Source: Ipomoea triloba (lineage: Eukaryota > Streptophyta > Magnoliopsida > Solanales > Convolvulaceae). From it: a DNA stretch of 64,000 nt. Each line of letters starts with the position of its first letter. Positions within the stretch are counted from its first letter, which is position 1. The notes below the pieces were generated by a model. The model searched no databases, was not told the DNA's origin, and worked only from the letters and a program-made list of their open reading frames with translations. The DNA is taken from positions 6,589,021-6,653,020 of the forward strand of contig NC_044925.1 of NCBI RefSeq assembly GCF_003576645.1, read 5' to 3'. Shown one piece after another: positions 45,585 to 57,559 of the stretch. Position numbers and translations under genes: made by a program.

Positions 45585-46835
45585 TAATAATAAATAAATA
45601 AATAAATAAATAAATAACCACCTTGAAGTGGAAAATGGCTATATCAAGATGGACAGTTAAAAACATTGCATACCATAAGCTCGCTATCTGGTTCCAGATA
45701 CAACAGGGAAGCCAGTTGCTGACCAACAGAGGCCTCCAGTTCTTGACAATCTCTGCTTATCTACAATAGCATGAAGAGAACTAACACCAGCAAGTGACAA
45801 TCTTAATAAAGATCATAAGGTTGATATATCATATATCTTTAGGCAAACCAAATATACAAGATGCACCTAGATCTGGATCTGAAAGAAACTAGTCTCAAAT
45901 ATATACAGCAAATTAAATAGTGGAATTTTAGCCAATCTCACAATATTACTTTCTTCTTTCTTGAAAACAAAAATTATGACAAAATGTTCTGTGCAACTTG
46001 TGAGAATGTCAGAGAAAACTGAGCTTATACTCAATATTTAATAATTTATCCCCTCAGATATTTTGTTATTTGAGAGTCAAAAGTATTTTCAACTTTGCAC
46101 TGTAGTAAAGAAGAGACCAAATAACCATTTCTAGGTCACACAATGATCATAGTTGTCTGTTGCAATAAGATATATGGGCATCTTTACATCTGGGCCTTGG
46201 TTCAATGTTCCAATCATGAAACAGTTTGACACAGAATTGTCAAAAGTAAATCTTTTTTTTTTTTTTGATAAAGAGAAACTTCACCAAAAGCAAAATGTTC
46301 AAGTAACAGTATCATCTCAACTTCAAATAATTTCCAATATGTCGGGCTCCTATAAATATTAAAAACTGATGACAGTATCTTAGTTCATGCTTTTCATGTT
46401 AAAATCATAATAAGTATTACAGGAGGAAATCAACATACAGCAACAAGTTAAGGAAAAGAACTGGTTTTCCAGGCTTGACTTTACCTTCACTGGTAAGTTC
46501 TTCATGTACGGGTTTCTCAGATGACTGGTCTTTTGAAAGGACAGTTCACATAGCTGTATTAAGTAACAGAGTTAGCATATTTGAATGAATTATATAGTCT
46601 GAAAAAATAAGAAAATAAAAAGAGAGACCAAAGCCACTGAAATAAACAAGATTAATTCAACCCAGTTTAGCCCACATCAAACACTTGATGTTGAGGCTGA
46701 CAATCAAAAAATAAAAATAAAATATCATATCTTTACTCAAACATATAAGAATAACTCTGGAAGAATGAATAAGAAGAATTCAGGGACACAATTTCATCTT
46801 ATTGTTAGTATAAATATAAATATATATATATATAT

Positions 46836-46893
<58 letters not shown>

Positions 46894-49800
46894 CAGTTAG
46901 ATTGTGCAATAATGCATTCGGGAGAATAGCATTTTTAGTCCTCGAGTTATACATGTCAAGTTGATTGGGTCCCTCATAATTTGCATTTGCAAAAATTGAT
47001 CCCTTGCCCTAACATTCTTCATTAGCCACCATTTCCGATTTGTAAATCCTAACCATTGAGAGGGGTTATGATAAAAATGCATTTTCTATAAAAGGAAAAT
47101 TTGCATTTTAGTCCTTGTGCACAAATTTGACAAATTTGAGGATAACATTTGCACCCCATGTCCAACTAGGGACCAATTTGACCATTCCAAATTTCCTTCT
47201 TCATTTTGCTTACCTTACATCTATTTCAAGTCAAGAAAATTCCTTGTATATTCTAGGTATAAACTGATGCATTCCAAATAAAAAGAGCAACAAACAACCT
47301 AATATAAAGGCAGTGTCATGGAGTCTAAACATTAACTCACAGTTCAGTGCTGCTACTCTGCTAGATCCCTATTTCATTTTTTTTTTTATTAAAAAAAAAA
47401 AAAGAAAAACATAAAATTTAGCCATAGCCTCCCTTTTGGGCATCTTGTACTCAAGTTTAGCATCCAGACAAGATTGGACTCAATAAATAAATAAATTTAT
47501 TACTTTGCATCCAGACAGGATTTGCCCAATGAATTTATCAGCAGCAACATTGCATTGAGGCAATGTAAGAATATTGAGAGACATTCTCATCATCTCATGT
47601 TGTTTTCAACAATCGTTTGAGTCATAGCATATAGAAACCACACTTTAAAGGTCCAAACAATCAACAGATAATGAAAAACAAGAAAGTGAAAATAAAAAGA
47701 TACACATAAATCAGAAGAGAGCACAAGAAAGTACTTTTAGCCATTTGACTGAAAAGTTCCGTCCATAATGTGCAGTTCCATGCTCATGCTTCCAATTTCC
47801 TCCATTGGCAGTACCACCAATGCTAGTTGTCATTTTTGCACAACCCTAAGAGAAGTAAATCCATTTAAGCTCTGAAAATGTCAATTTGAAAATTAATTTG
47901 GTTTTTGTTTTGAAAAAGATAATAGAATTTGGATAACAGTTGTAACATAAAATGTATACGATTACAGTCAAAGGCCAAATCCTTTCCAATTGTAAGTGCA
48001 ATTATATGCGTCATGGTTTAAGCTGTATAAAAGGGAGTAGGCATGTCCTAACTACCTGAAATGTTTAGTTCCGTTGACCGAAAAGATCAAAAAAACATTT
48101 TCCACTGAATCGGATGCTTCTTTCAGTTTGGCCTCATTGCTTCTTTGAGTTGCCCATACTCCTTGTTGGGCTGACAATTCCAGGTTTTCACAGTTGCGGC
48201 TTTTGACTAAAAAGTACCTAGAAGTTCAGTTTAATAACATTGGATGAGAAATAAGCAACTGGACAAAAAATTCAAAATTATAAGCAATAAATTAGGTAAA
48301 TATATTCCAAAAGGGTTTTGCTTCTTGTTTGGATCTAGGCAAAAGTGTGTTCAATTCCAAAAGAATATTCAACAATCATTCTCCAATCCAAGGGTTGAAT
48401 AACAAATAACAAGAACCCCTACTATAAATCCACTTTTTATCCTTGTTTTGTCAGGTAAAATATTTCAACTGCACACATCACAATCTGCTATTGTTCTCTT
48501 GAACCAACTAAGAGAGAATCTAGAGTCCTTGTTTAGTCTCACTATGAGAAAACCTATCTATGGACTCAACTAAGCCTTTTTTAAGTTTATTTTTTATATG
48601 TAGACTCAATTAAGCCTTGATGTCAATCCAGTTGGGAACTATATGGATTATATCTCTCTATTCCACTCTTCAACAATAGCTAAGATGTGACCCCATATGC
48701 ATTATTTAATAACTGATAAAGAATTAGGACATGTTAGTCATGTACAAAAGATTCAGCATATTGGCTCAATAAAATAGGGGAAGTAGCTCAACAATAGTCA
48801 AGTATAACAACTCAAAAGCACCTCCTATCTAGTAACTAAACTTTTAAAAATTGCAATTAGACATTCTGACATCCATTTTGCATAACATGCCAACAACCAT
48901 ACATGTTCATCAAGTAAATAGCAAACAGAAGTAGTTCAAAAAATATATTCCTGCCAGATTTGCACTTTTAGAAGCTGAATAGCAAGAAAATTCTCCAGTT
49001 TGAAGGAAAATTGGAAATCAGAGTTTTCGATTCAAAATAAACTACTCTCTAAATTAGAAATAATTTGGAGAACATTGTTTTCCAATTTAACAAGAGCATT
49101 TGGAAAATACTAAAAAGATGTTTTCCATTTCTAAATACAAAAACATACACAAGTCATGACTTATTTTCACCTACTACGTTCCACCACTACCTACATACCG
49201 ACCCCCACCATGACTACCAATCCCCAACCTACCCAACCCACACAACCACTTACTTTCACCCAGCACTACCTACATACCTACTTTACACACTTAATTAACC
49301 CTACCCTCCACTTCCTACCTACTCCCACTACCACCATTACAACCATGGCTTACTTCCACCCATTACTACTTACGTACTCACATCCCAACCCACCTACCCC
49401 CACCACTATTACAACCACTGCTTATTTCCAATCATGAGCCCCCTATCTAACACCCACCACCACAAACACTACTTATCCCACACCCAACCACCTACACCAC
49501 CACTGCCACTTGTGCTCAATACCATTGTCACTTACAACTCAAATTGGAATTTTACATCACAAATGCAATTGAATATCAAAAAAAACCTTATATCTTATAA
49601 ATTAGAAACTAGTTGAATATGAACATATTTTTAGTTTTCTAATGAAAAATTAAAAATTCAAAAATTGGAGATGCCTAAATGGAAAGCATTCTATAACTAA
49701 ACAGGCCATGACAACCTGATCATGAAATCTAATAATTTCAGAAAATCCAATATATGATTTTTTTTTTTTTTGTCTCCTGGTATCGAATTACCTTAGTCAA

Positions 49801-52800
49801 AATCATTTGATATCTAGTTTGAGATGTTTGTATTCAACAAATAGAGATTATAGGAGCAATTTCATGTATTAGTATTAGTTTTACTTGCCTTCTATTATAA
49901 AAATGTGGTGCTGCTAGCACCATATGTCCATATTTCACAAAATCATAAAACTCATCCTGCTTTCAAATTATCCATCAATTTTACTTACTCACAAATCCAT
50001 CCAAAATTTTGAGTTGAAAGTACATATTTAATGATACAAACACAAACACACCCAATCACAAATCTGATTCATCTAAACAATACATACAATAAGTATATTT
50101 CTTTCCTTGCTGGCAGAGTTTCTTCTACTTATAGTTCTTATCAAAGTGATTATATTCAACCAAAACCACCAAAGCAAAAGAACTACCCATATATATTCAG
50201 TGGTGTATTCTACATATTGATTCTACATGTTGTGACCATTTTGCTTATATAGTTAGTGAGTTGCAATTACTGAATTGCTTAGAGTAGTAAACAAGAGTTG
50301 CAACAACTGACCTTGTACCAACATATACATGACTGGATTGACTGCGGAGGAGCTTTGCACTGACCTTTGTATAGAAACTTACATGGAACTCCTTTCTACA
50401 GCCTTTGCAGCAGCTTATGAAGATACTTGTGCAAGTCCGTAGTCAGAGATTCTAGTAGACTTTGCTAGAATGTCACTCAAGATTAACTTCTAAAATGGTT
50501 GTTAAAGAAGGTTTTAAGATTGAGTTAAAGTGGATTTTGTGAAAACTTAGTGTATGTATTTCATGAAAGAAAATTTGGTGCTTTAATAATGTTAAAGACT
50601 AAGAGGTATTGAATAAAATTCTCTTCCCATCTTTTTCTGTTGATGACTCAACTAATTTTGACTGCAGCCCCTATATAGAAGAGAGAATCCAAAAAAAGAA
50701 AACCAAACACCAGGTACCCCCAACCATTTACCATCAAAATCAATCAAGAATCTCAAATATCCTATGCCATCCCAATCAAAAAGGAAGCAAAAAATTCATT
50801 CAGTTAAAGGGCCAAGCAATAGCAGGCAAAAGAAAATAAAAAATAAAACAACACTGCCATCTTTCTTTTACAGCTCCTTCAACCCCAATATACATTTATA
50901 TGTGTGTGTGTGTGTATACACACAGAGACACATGCATATGCACACACACAAACAATAAAACGAAATCAAACAAAAATAAAAAGTCATATTTGCAGAGGGT
51001 TCAGTCAAATTCTCATTTTAATGATATCACAAAAAGGAGTTAAACTTTAAGCAAAGAAAAGTAAAGCTCTAATTGTCCTCCCTTCTAAATAGCTCAAATA
51101 CTGCTACTAAAATACAAGCCACATACAAAAGTTTCTGCTGCTTCCCCTCAAATAGGTATTGAAATTAAGCTGCACACCTTAAGGAACAGATCACAATGAG
51201 TTTATTCCAATTTTGGTCCCTCGACTATAGTGGCATTTACATTTTTAGTACTCAACTTTGATTTGTTCCACTTCTAGCCCTTGACTTTTAAATAGGTTCC
51301 AGTTTTGGTCCAAAATGCCCTTAAAAGTGGAACATTTTTAAAAGTCAAGGACTAAAAGTGGAATAAATTAAAGTCTAGGACCAAAAAGGGAATAAGTTGA
51401 AGTCTAGGACAAAAAGTGGAATAAACTCAACCACAATGATTCAACCAAATCCTACAACATGAAAAAATAAGCATTTCAAAGAAACAAAGGGTCATAGAAT
51501 ATGACAACCAATCTAGTATACGCATCGTTTTAAAATAATGAGATATAGAACCATGTATGGAACCAGAACTATGGTTGCTATCAATTGTTTGAAAAATCTA
51601 ATTACAGCTGACAGACAACTGAAAAACGCTCATGATTTAAGTACATAACTTATTGTATGACCTAATTAAAGACCTTGAAACTCTGAACACACCTAGATGT
51701 TCCTTGAGGCAGGGGTATGGCACTCCTATTTGCCTGATTTTCCGGTGCATTCAAAAGATTTGGAGCCTGACTGCCTTGTTGGGGCTGTTGAACTTGTTGT
51801 TGGCGCTGCTGTTGGGATATAGGGGATCCTTTCATTGTGGCTTTGGTGGCTTGATTCACAACATTTGGTCCTAGACCAATCTGAGTCTTTTCCACCTGCG
51901 GTGCGAAATTAGCATTCCGATTTTGGAAAAATCTGTTTGAGTAGCCAAAGTTGTGGGATGCCAACTGCTGAATTTTCTGAAGAACTTCTTCTACAGGAGG
52001 TGGAGGTCCAGGGACCCTTGTGTGTCTATATCGGCAGTCGGGACCGTTTGGACAAAATCCCAATTTGTACCTGCATTTAAGAACAAACAATCAGAAAATA
52101 CCACTGTAAATGAGGGAATCATAATCCCATGTCAAAAGTCTGTAGCATAAAAAATCTCTTCCACGCATAACCAGTCATCAAATTGAAATACTCGGTATTG
52201 CATAATCCCGTGTCACTGTTATGAACACAAGCTAAATTGCTAAAATAGGCTGAAGAGCAGTGGCTTCAACGGCGCCGTTTTAATTAGTTGAATGCTGTCG
52301 TTTTATCTTTATGATTTTACCAGTATTCGATGATTAAATTGAAGCCCCACGACGTCGTTTTGACAACCCAGCTGGCTGTTGTTTATTCCCCCAGCTGCTG
52401 CTGACGTCAAGTACTGAAGAGGTGAAGCTGGCATTTCAACCACGAAGATAGCGCGACTCTGTTATCAATTGTCGTTTCATTTAATTTTCAGACAATGTTG
52501 TGGATTTCAGATTATGCTTCTATGAACAAGAATCCTTTTTTTCTGTTTTCTCCCAAACACTCTTAATTTTCCCCCTACTTTCTGCAATTCTCAATTCCTT
52601 GTTATCTGAAGTTCCCAGGACATTACAGTCACAAACAAGAAATTTGCTAGCATCCAAGAACCAGACCTTGTGATGAAACCATCAATAAAGTTACTACCAA
52701 AATCAATTCAAGAAAGTCATTATCAAAACAATTGACAAAGAACATGAAAGGAAAAAGTTTTAAAATATACTTTCAAATTACATGCAGAGTAAAATAAAAA

Positions 52801-53434
52801 GAGCATTCCTTCGCGCCCCCAAAAAAAATGTATGATGCATCTCCGGTGGATGGCAATCGATTAAAAAAAAAAAAAAAAACAAACAAACAAACAAACAAAC
52901 AGAATGAAGCAGAGAATAACAGATGGATTTTACACATAAATGAAGAACGGAATCTCCGGTGGATGGCAATCGATTGAAAAAATATATATACGTAGTTGAA
53001 TATAGCAGAGAATAACAGATGGATTTTACACATAAATGAACAGAATCTCACATGTTGCATTCCTTGATGTCCTCATTGGTATGCTTATAAACGCAGTCCT
53101 GCTCGCGGCACTCGCCGTAGAGCCTGAAAAAGCGACAGACAGGCATGCGGGACTTATCGTACTGGTGTAGGAACCCGCACGCATCTCCCTTCATACACAG
53201 ACCCCGCAGCCAGTGGCGGCACACCGTCTGGCGGAAGCTCCGCCGGTTGACGCCCGTTCCGACGTCCTGAGCGGCGTCCGCATGGGCTGAGGCGAGAGTT
53301 GATAGGTTATTGGCGCCCGGGACCGCATTCCGGTCGGATGATTGGATACCGGGTACGGATGCAGTAGGGTGAGTGGGCCCCGAATCTAAACCGCCCTCGA
53401 AGTCGAAGCTCAGACCTCCATCTCCGTCATCCAT
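44222..53434 (-). CDS. CPSF30: CPSF30, cleavage and polyadenylation specificity factor 30 kDa with YTH exons
   Basis: Subunit of the nuclear mRNA 3'-end processing complex; it binds RNA through CCCH fingers. In plants a long form adds an m6A-reading YTH domain. Exons with GT/AG borders: 53434-53052, 52070-51693, 48217-48062 (about), 47845-47735, 46553-46485, 45760-45674, 44978-44222. Three CCCH fingers: CRHWLRGLCMKGDACGFLH, CRFFRLYGECREQDCVYKH, and a third across intron 1 (CNMYKLGFCPNGPDCRYRH). The YTH part includes GVWATQRSNEAKL, GGNWKHEHG and NFSVKWLK. The tail is acidic, then Gly/Met/Pro-rich, ending SEDEAPRRSRHGEGKKRH. Oddities: one T seems lost at the end of exon 3 (about 48062), and the last exon changes frame near 44400. 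The start ATG (53434) matches the conserved N-terminus LSFDFEGGLDSGP. Confidence 0.9.
45443..45489. repeat. (TA)n microsatellite in a CPSF30 intron
   Basis: About 47 bp of TA dinucleotides between exons 6 and 7. Confidence 0.95.
45544..45616. repeat. (AAT)n/(AAAT)n microsatellite in a CPSF30 intron
   Basis: AAT trinucleotides passing into AAAT tetranucleotides, within 60 bp of exon 6. Confidence 0.95.
46817..46889. repeat. AT-rich microsatellite in a CPSF30 intron
   Basis: AT dinucleotides split by an A run. Confidence 0.95.
46917..47215. mobile_element. Decayed MULE-type MITE in CPSF30 intron 4
   Basis: Contains 'tttttagtcctcgagttata', 'gggtccctcat' and 'gggaccaatttgacca', motifs shared with the MITEs at 51198 and 57630, but its inverted arms have decayed. 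Confidence 0.4.
48230..51690 (-). other. Large intron 2 of CPSF30
   Basis: About 3.5 kb, AT-rich. Holds a strand-asymmetric C/A/T-only stretch at 49165-49530 ('actacc', 'cccacc' units), a GT/CA-rich patch at 50900-50960, and the MITE at 51198-51428. No extra exon was recognised. Confidence 0.6.
51198..51428. mobile_element. MULE-type MITE in CPSF30 intron 2
   Basis: Ends gagtttattcca / tggaataaactc are inverted. Inside are the common 'ttttggtccctcgactat' and 'aaaagtcaaggactaaaagt' motifs. Flanks gatcacaat (51189-51197) and aaccacaat (51429-51437) agree in 7 of 9 bases, an aged 9-bp duplication as left by Mutator-like elements. Confidence 0.65.
51662..53434 (-). CDS. CPSF30: CPSF30 short isoform (zinc-finger only)
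   Basis: Exons 1 and 2 read on into intron 2 to a TAG at 51662-51664, giving 263 residues. In Arabidopsis the short CPSF30 form of about 250 residues likewise ends within intron 2 through alternative polyadenylation, so this frame fits a known product. It holds all three CCCH fingers and a Gln-rich segment (QQQRQQQVQQPQQ), with no stop or frameshift. Unlike the long form it is fully open. Use of a poly(A) site in intron 2 is inferred; no clear AATAAA was picked out. Confidence 0.75.
52839..53041. repeat. 112-bp tandem duplication in CPSF30 intron 1
   Basis: 'atctccggtggatggcaatc' occurs at about 52839 and 52951, and 'agagaataacagatggattt' at about 52911 and 53009. The copies differ by an A/AAAC run, so the duplication is fairly recent. 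It ends within 15 bp of the exon 1 donor site. Confidence 0.85.
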
Positions 53435-53725
53435 TGCACTCCGTATGTTTCTATAGTGTGTGTTGTGAGAAATCTGTGTTTCAGCTTTTCCAGACGGCGT
53501 GGCGACCGAGACGGGAAATTTGCAGTTTGTACGGATTTTGCACCGAATGCGGAAGACGAAGGTTGAATTGCTATTCCATTAGATCGTTGAAGTTTTGGAA
53601 CACGTCTAATGCATCATATTTTCGTTTTAGCCCCGTAACAATTGTGATATTATTTTCATATTTAATTTTTTTTATTTTAATTATTTTAGGTTACGTTTGA
53701 TGGGGACTTTTTTGTATTCTACTAT
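53435..53725. promoter_or_regulatory. 5' flank of CPSF30
   Basis: Non-coding stretch between the CPSF30 start codon and the first of two MITEs. Probably holds the 5' UTR and core promoter; no single element can be named with confidence. Confidence 0.35.
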
Positions 53726-54374
53726 GGCTATGTTTGGCAAACCTAGCTGAAAAGGTAGCTGAAAGCTAAAAAGTAGCTGAAAACTGAAAAGCTATAAGCT
53801 CGAAGCTGAAATCTGAAGAGGTGTCAAGCTAGTTGTTATGCTTAAAAGTGTTTGGTAAAATTAGCTTTTTGATAAGCTGATAAATGTAAAAAGACTAAAA
53901 AGAACATCTTCATACAATTTAAATAATTTTAAATTTAAATAAGTTTGTTTATATATTAAAATATAAAATAATGAAATCAATATATTTAAATAAAATATAA
54001 AGTAAGGACACATATTTGAAAATATATAAAGTAAAAAAAATGTTTATAACTCATAAGATTAGTTCATACAAAAATTAATGTTCAAACACAAATGTCAAAC
54101 TGAAATTACTACCAAACATAATGAAAAAAAATCAAAAGGATTTTAATTGAGAGGGTAAAGGATGTCATTTATTTAAAATAATAAGGATAAAGATGGAAAA
54201 AAAGTTAAAAAGCTACTAACTTATTTTTTAAAAGCTATCCCAAGTAGCGTTTCAAAATAAGTTCTTATTTTAAGCTACTAGCTTATTTTGAGAACATTAC
54301 CAAACATAGCTTATAGCTTATTAGTAGCTTAAAATAAGCTATAAGCTCCTAAATAAGCTCTGTCAAACAGAGCC
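53726..54374. mobile_element. hAT-like MITE, copy 1
   Basis: Terminal inverted repeats ggctatgtttggcaaa and tgtcaaacagagcc. Interior rich in 'agctgaaa' and 'aagctataagct' palindromes. No coding. 649 bp; followed 26 bp later by a second copy in the same orientation. Confidence 0.7.
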
Positions 54375-54400
54375 TATTAGGTTTTGATACCCATTACTAT

Positions 54401-55052
54401 AGCTATGTTTGGCAAACCTAGCTGAAATAGTAGCTGAAAGCTGAAAAGTAGCTGAAAGCTGAAAAGCTATAAGCTCGAAGCTGAAATCTGAAGAGCTGCT
54501 AAGCTAGCTGTTATGCTTAAAAGTGTTTGGTAAAATTAGCTTTTTGATAAGTTGATAAATGTAAAAAGACTTAAAATGACATCTTCATAAAAGTTAAATA
54601 GTTTTAAATTTAAATAGGTTTGTTTACATATTAAAATATAAAATAATGAAATTAATATAATTTAATAAAATATAAGTAAGAACATATATTTAAAAATATA
54701 TAAAGTAAAACAAGATGTTTATAATTCATAAAATTAGTTCATACAAAAATTATTGTTCAAACACAAATATCAAATTAAAATTACAACGAAACATATTGAA
54801 GAAAAAAGGCCAAAAGAATTTTAATTGGGATGGATAAATGATGTCATTTATATAAAATAATAAGGATAAAGATGGAAAAAAGTTAAGAAGCTACTAGCTT
54901 ATTTTTGAAAAGCTACCTGAAGTAGCGTTTCAAAATAAGCTCTTATTTTAAGCTATTAGCTTATTTTGAGAACATTACCAAACAAAGCTTATAGCTTATT
55001 AGTAGCTTAAAATAAGCTATAAGTTCCTAAATAAGCTCCGCCAAACATAGCC
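54401..55052. mobile_element. hAT-like MITE, copy 2
   Basis: Same family and orientation as copy 1 and clearly alignable over the full length, with small indels. Ends gccaaacatagcc. Superfamily is inferred from the tgtttggca-type ends; no 8-bp target duplication could be confirmed. Confidence 0.7.
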
Positions 55053-55297
55053 TATATTTGTATGTCTATTTTTGTAATTTTTGTTAGAGTTTTTTGCAGT
55101 TTTGGTCCTACGACTATTATGGCACTAACAATATGAATCCATAACTTTAAAAATTTGTATAATTGGTCCAAGAGTATCGATTTCTTAGCAAAAATAGTCT
55201 TTCTAGCGATCTATGGTCAATTTTTCATCAGAAATTTTTGTTCTCCTTTTCTACATGGGTATAATGGTCTTTCCATTTACCTAAACTAATGACCTAA

Positions 55298-55308
55298 AAA
55301 ACAACAAC

Positions 55309-55341
<33 letters not shown>
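55298..55341. repeat. (AAC)n(AAT)n microsatellite
   Basis: Trinucleotide run directly at the left end of the Pack-MULE. Confidence 0.95.
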
Positions 55342-56249
55342 TTGTCATTTTAGTCCTGTGACTATTAAGGTTTTGTTAATTGTAATTCACGACTTTCAAA
55401 ATTGTTAATTTAGTACCTTAACTATTCAATTTTTATCAATTTTGATAACTCCAGCTAAATTGCCAGTTAAATCTCACTGGAAAATATTAATTAGTAAAAT
55501 AATGATGGTATTTTAGTCATTTTACTTCTCTTCTTTTTCTTCTCCGATGAGTCCATCTCAGCTACCATGTTTTCGGCCATCCTTTCTTCTTTAGATTATT
55601 GGCACAGCTACTGCCATTTTTATACAGAAGAAGGAAAGAAACACGACAAAGAAGCTAGCTAGCTTTGGATTAAAGTTACAAAGAATGATTCTACTACCCA
55701 ACTCCAGACACTTTGAGAGTAATTTATTCAAGTTATGGAACACATATTTTCTTTAATGGCTTAGGAAACGGTATCTCTCTTGATTTTAGAAATGTAAACA
55801 ATCGGGCGCCAGTGTCAACCATTTGAGCCATCAGGAGCTACTTCTCTATCAACTCCTCCGCCGAGGCAAAGCAGCTTATAACGAAGGGCATCAAGGACTT
55901 ATAGACTCTTATTCTCATCATGGACTATCACGAGGAGGTCGCTGACGAGTTCTAGGGGATCAAACTCTAGTGGATTTCTGACATGGACGTCCCCAACCGC
56001 CAGACCATTAGTTTCAGTGGCAGAGGCGTAGCTGAGATAGCCTCGTCGGAGAAGAAAGAAAAGAGAAGTAAAATGACTAAAATACCCTCATTATTTTATG
56101 TATTAATATTTTCCTATGAGATTTGGCCGGAGTGACCAAAATTAATAAAAATTTAATATTCTATAGTTACGGTACTAAATTAACAATTTTAAAAGTCATA
56201 GATTGCAATTAACAAGACCACAATAATCACATGACCAAAATGACAATTT
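55339..56249 (+). mobile_element. Pack-MULE with long terminal inverted repeats
   Basis: Left arm 55339-55566 and right arm 56025-56249 are inverted copies over about 225 bp, for example 'attttagtcattttacttctc' against 'gagaagtaaaatgactaaaa'. Such long arms around non-transposon DNA are the hallmark of Mutator-like Pack elements. The interior, 55567-56024, holds a fragment of an AAA-ATPase gene. A clear 9-bp target duplication could not be set because the left edge lies in an AAT microsatellite. Confidence 0.8.
55836..56013 (+). pseudogene. BCS1-like AAA-ATPase N-terminal fragment captured in Pack-MULE
   Basis: One frame reads YFSINSSAEAKQL, then MDYHEEVADEF, stop, GIKL, stop, WISDMDVPNRQTISF. 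This order is that of the N-terminal associated domain of plant AAA-ATPases of the BCS1/ATPase ASD type (a 'Ser-xx-Ala-xx-Leu' segment, 'D(D/Y)HEEV.DEF.G(I/V)KLWW', then 'QTISFY'). Three in-frame stops and loss of the ATPase module make it non-functional. No introns are seen. Confidence 0.75.
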
Positions 56250-56493
56250 ACTCTTATAATAATGATAAACTCATATTACGCACACACTTTCACCCTCCTT
56301 CTCCCTCTTTTACCTATTTTACTATCCACCTATTTTACTATCCATACCAATAAACACTAACCCTCAACAAATTTTAAATTCACCCAAGTAAACGCATTAA
56401 TCTTCATTTGGGATTTCATGGTGTTGAAGTTATTTTAAGAGTAGTTTGAGAATAACTCGTAATATTCAAGTTCTCCAAAGTGAAAAGAAAAGA

Positions 56494-56814
56494 ATGAGTT
56501 CGCATAATTTGAGAAGTAATTCGAATATTCCGCAATACAGTAAGTTTTCGATGTTTAAACTGTTAATTTTAACTATATTTGTGTCTATATGTGTAGTTTA
56601 TATGTACGTGAGTTCAAATGGTGCTTCTGTGATGTTAGCAGTGTTCGTCTTAGCTTTTGTGATTTTAGTAGTGTTGGTATGGCGCCTTTATGCATTGTGT
56701 TTATATAAAGTATATTCTAAAGTATTTATGCACTATACGTCTGGGTTTCATATAAAGTGCTCCATTACTTTAATTTATTATGAAATGCGTTTAAGGGTGT
56801 GTTTGAAAACCTAG
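56494..56814 (+). CDS. Hypothetical small membrane protein frame
   Basis: Open from ATG 56494 for 106 residues, with two hydrophobic stretches (KLLILTIFVSICVVYMYV and LAVFVLAFVILVVLVW). Its C-terminal part runs into the MITE at 56793, so the frame end is not ancestral. No family recognised; could be chance in AT-rich DNA. Confidence 0.2.
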   Translation: MSSHNLRSNSNIPQYSKFSMFKLLILTIFVSICVVYMYVSSNGASVMLAVFVLAFVILVVLVWRLYALCLYKVYSKVFMHYTSGFHIKCSITLIYYEMRLRVCLKT

Positions 56815-57262
56815 AAAATGATTTCTAGAGATCATTTTCTGAGTTTTCAGTGTTTGGCAAGGTAGAAAACTTAAAGTCAATAGAAAATCATATCTTAGTC
56901 AATAGAAAATACATTAAATTTTCAGGAAAACGGCTCCTCTTTTTTTTTTAGAAGTCATTTTCCAAGTGCTTCTACCAAGTTCTTTGTCATCTCTTACACC
57001 TATCTTCTTCTCACCTTCTTTCGAAAACCAGTCGGCCATATTGGTTCCGAAGCCAGTCAACCAATGTGATTTTGTAGTGAAATTTTGCTGTGATTTTTTT
57101 ATTTTGTTGTGATTTTTTTTTATTTTATCGTGATTTTCCAGAAAATGAACCAAATACACTAAGACAATTTTCTAAAATGCAACCAAACACTAGAAAGGAA
57201 GATGTTTTCTAGAATATGACTCATTTTTCAAAAGTTATTTTCCTGATTTCCAAACACATCCT
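56793..57262. mobile_element. MITE with gtgtgtttg-type ends
   Basis: The left end gggtgtgtttgaaaacctag is mirrored by ctgatttccaaacacatcc at the right, with degenerate inner arms (agaaaatgattt/aaaagttattttcc). No coding. Confidence 0.6.
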
Positions 57263-57559
57263 AAATTGAATTATACTGCAGACTGTAGTACTAATGTTAT
57301 GTGGGGACCAGAAGACCCCTAATATAATGTTTCCTTTTATCACGTGGCATGCACTTTCATAATTGCGAGACCCAATTTAGGCTTACTTGTAACTAAAACA
57401 ATGTTATTAGCAGGTTTATCATGTTCCAAACACATTTGTTTGTTTTCTTGTATTTATGATTTACAGTTCATTATTCTGCAATTTGATACTTGTATTTAAT
57501 TTAGGCTTACTTGTAATTAAAACAATGTTATTAGCATGTGATATAGGGATAAATCAAGT

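Noticed and set aside
49165..49530. Proline/threonine-rich protein frames
   Set aside because: Arise from a low-complexity C/A/T-only stretch in CPSF30 intron 2.
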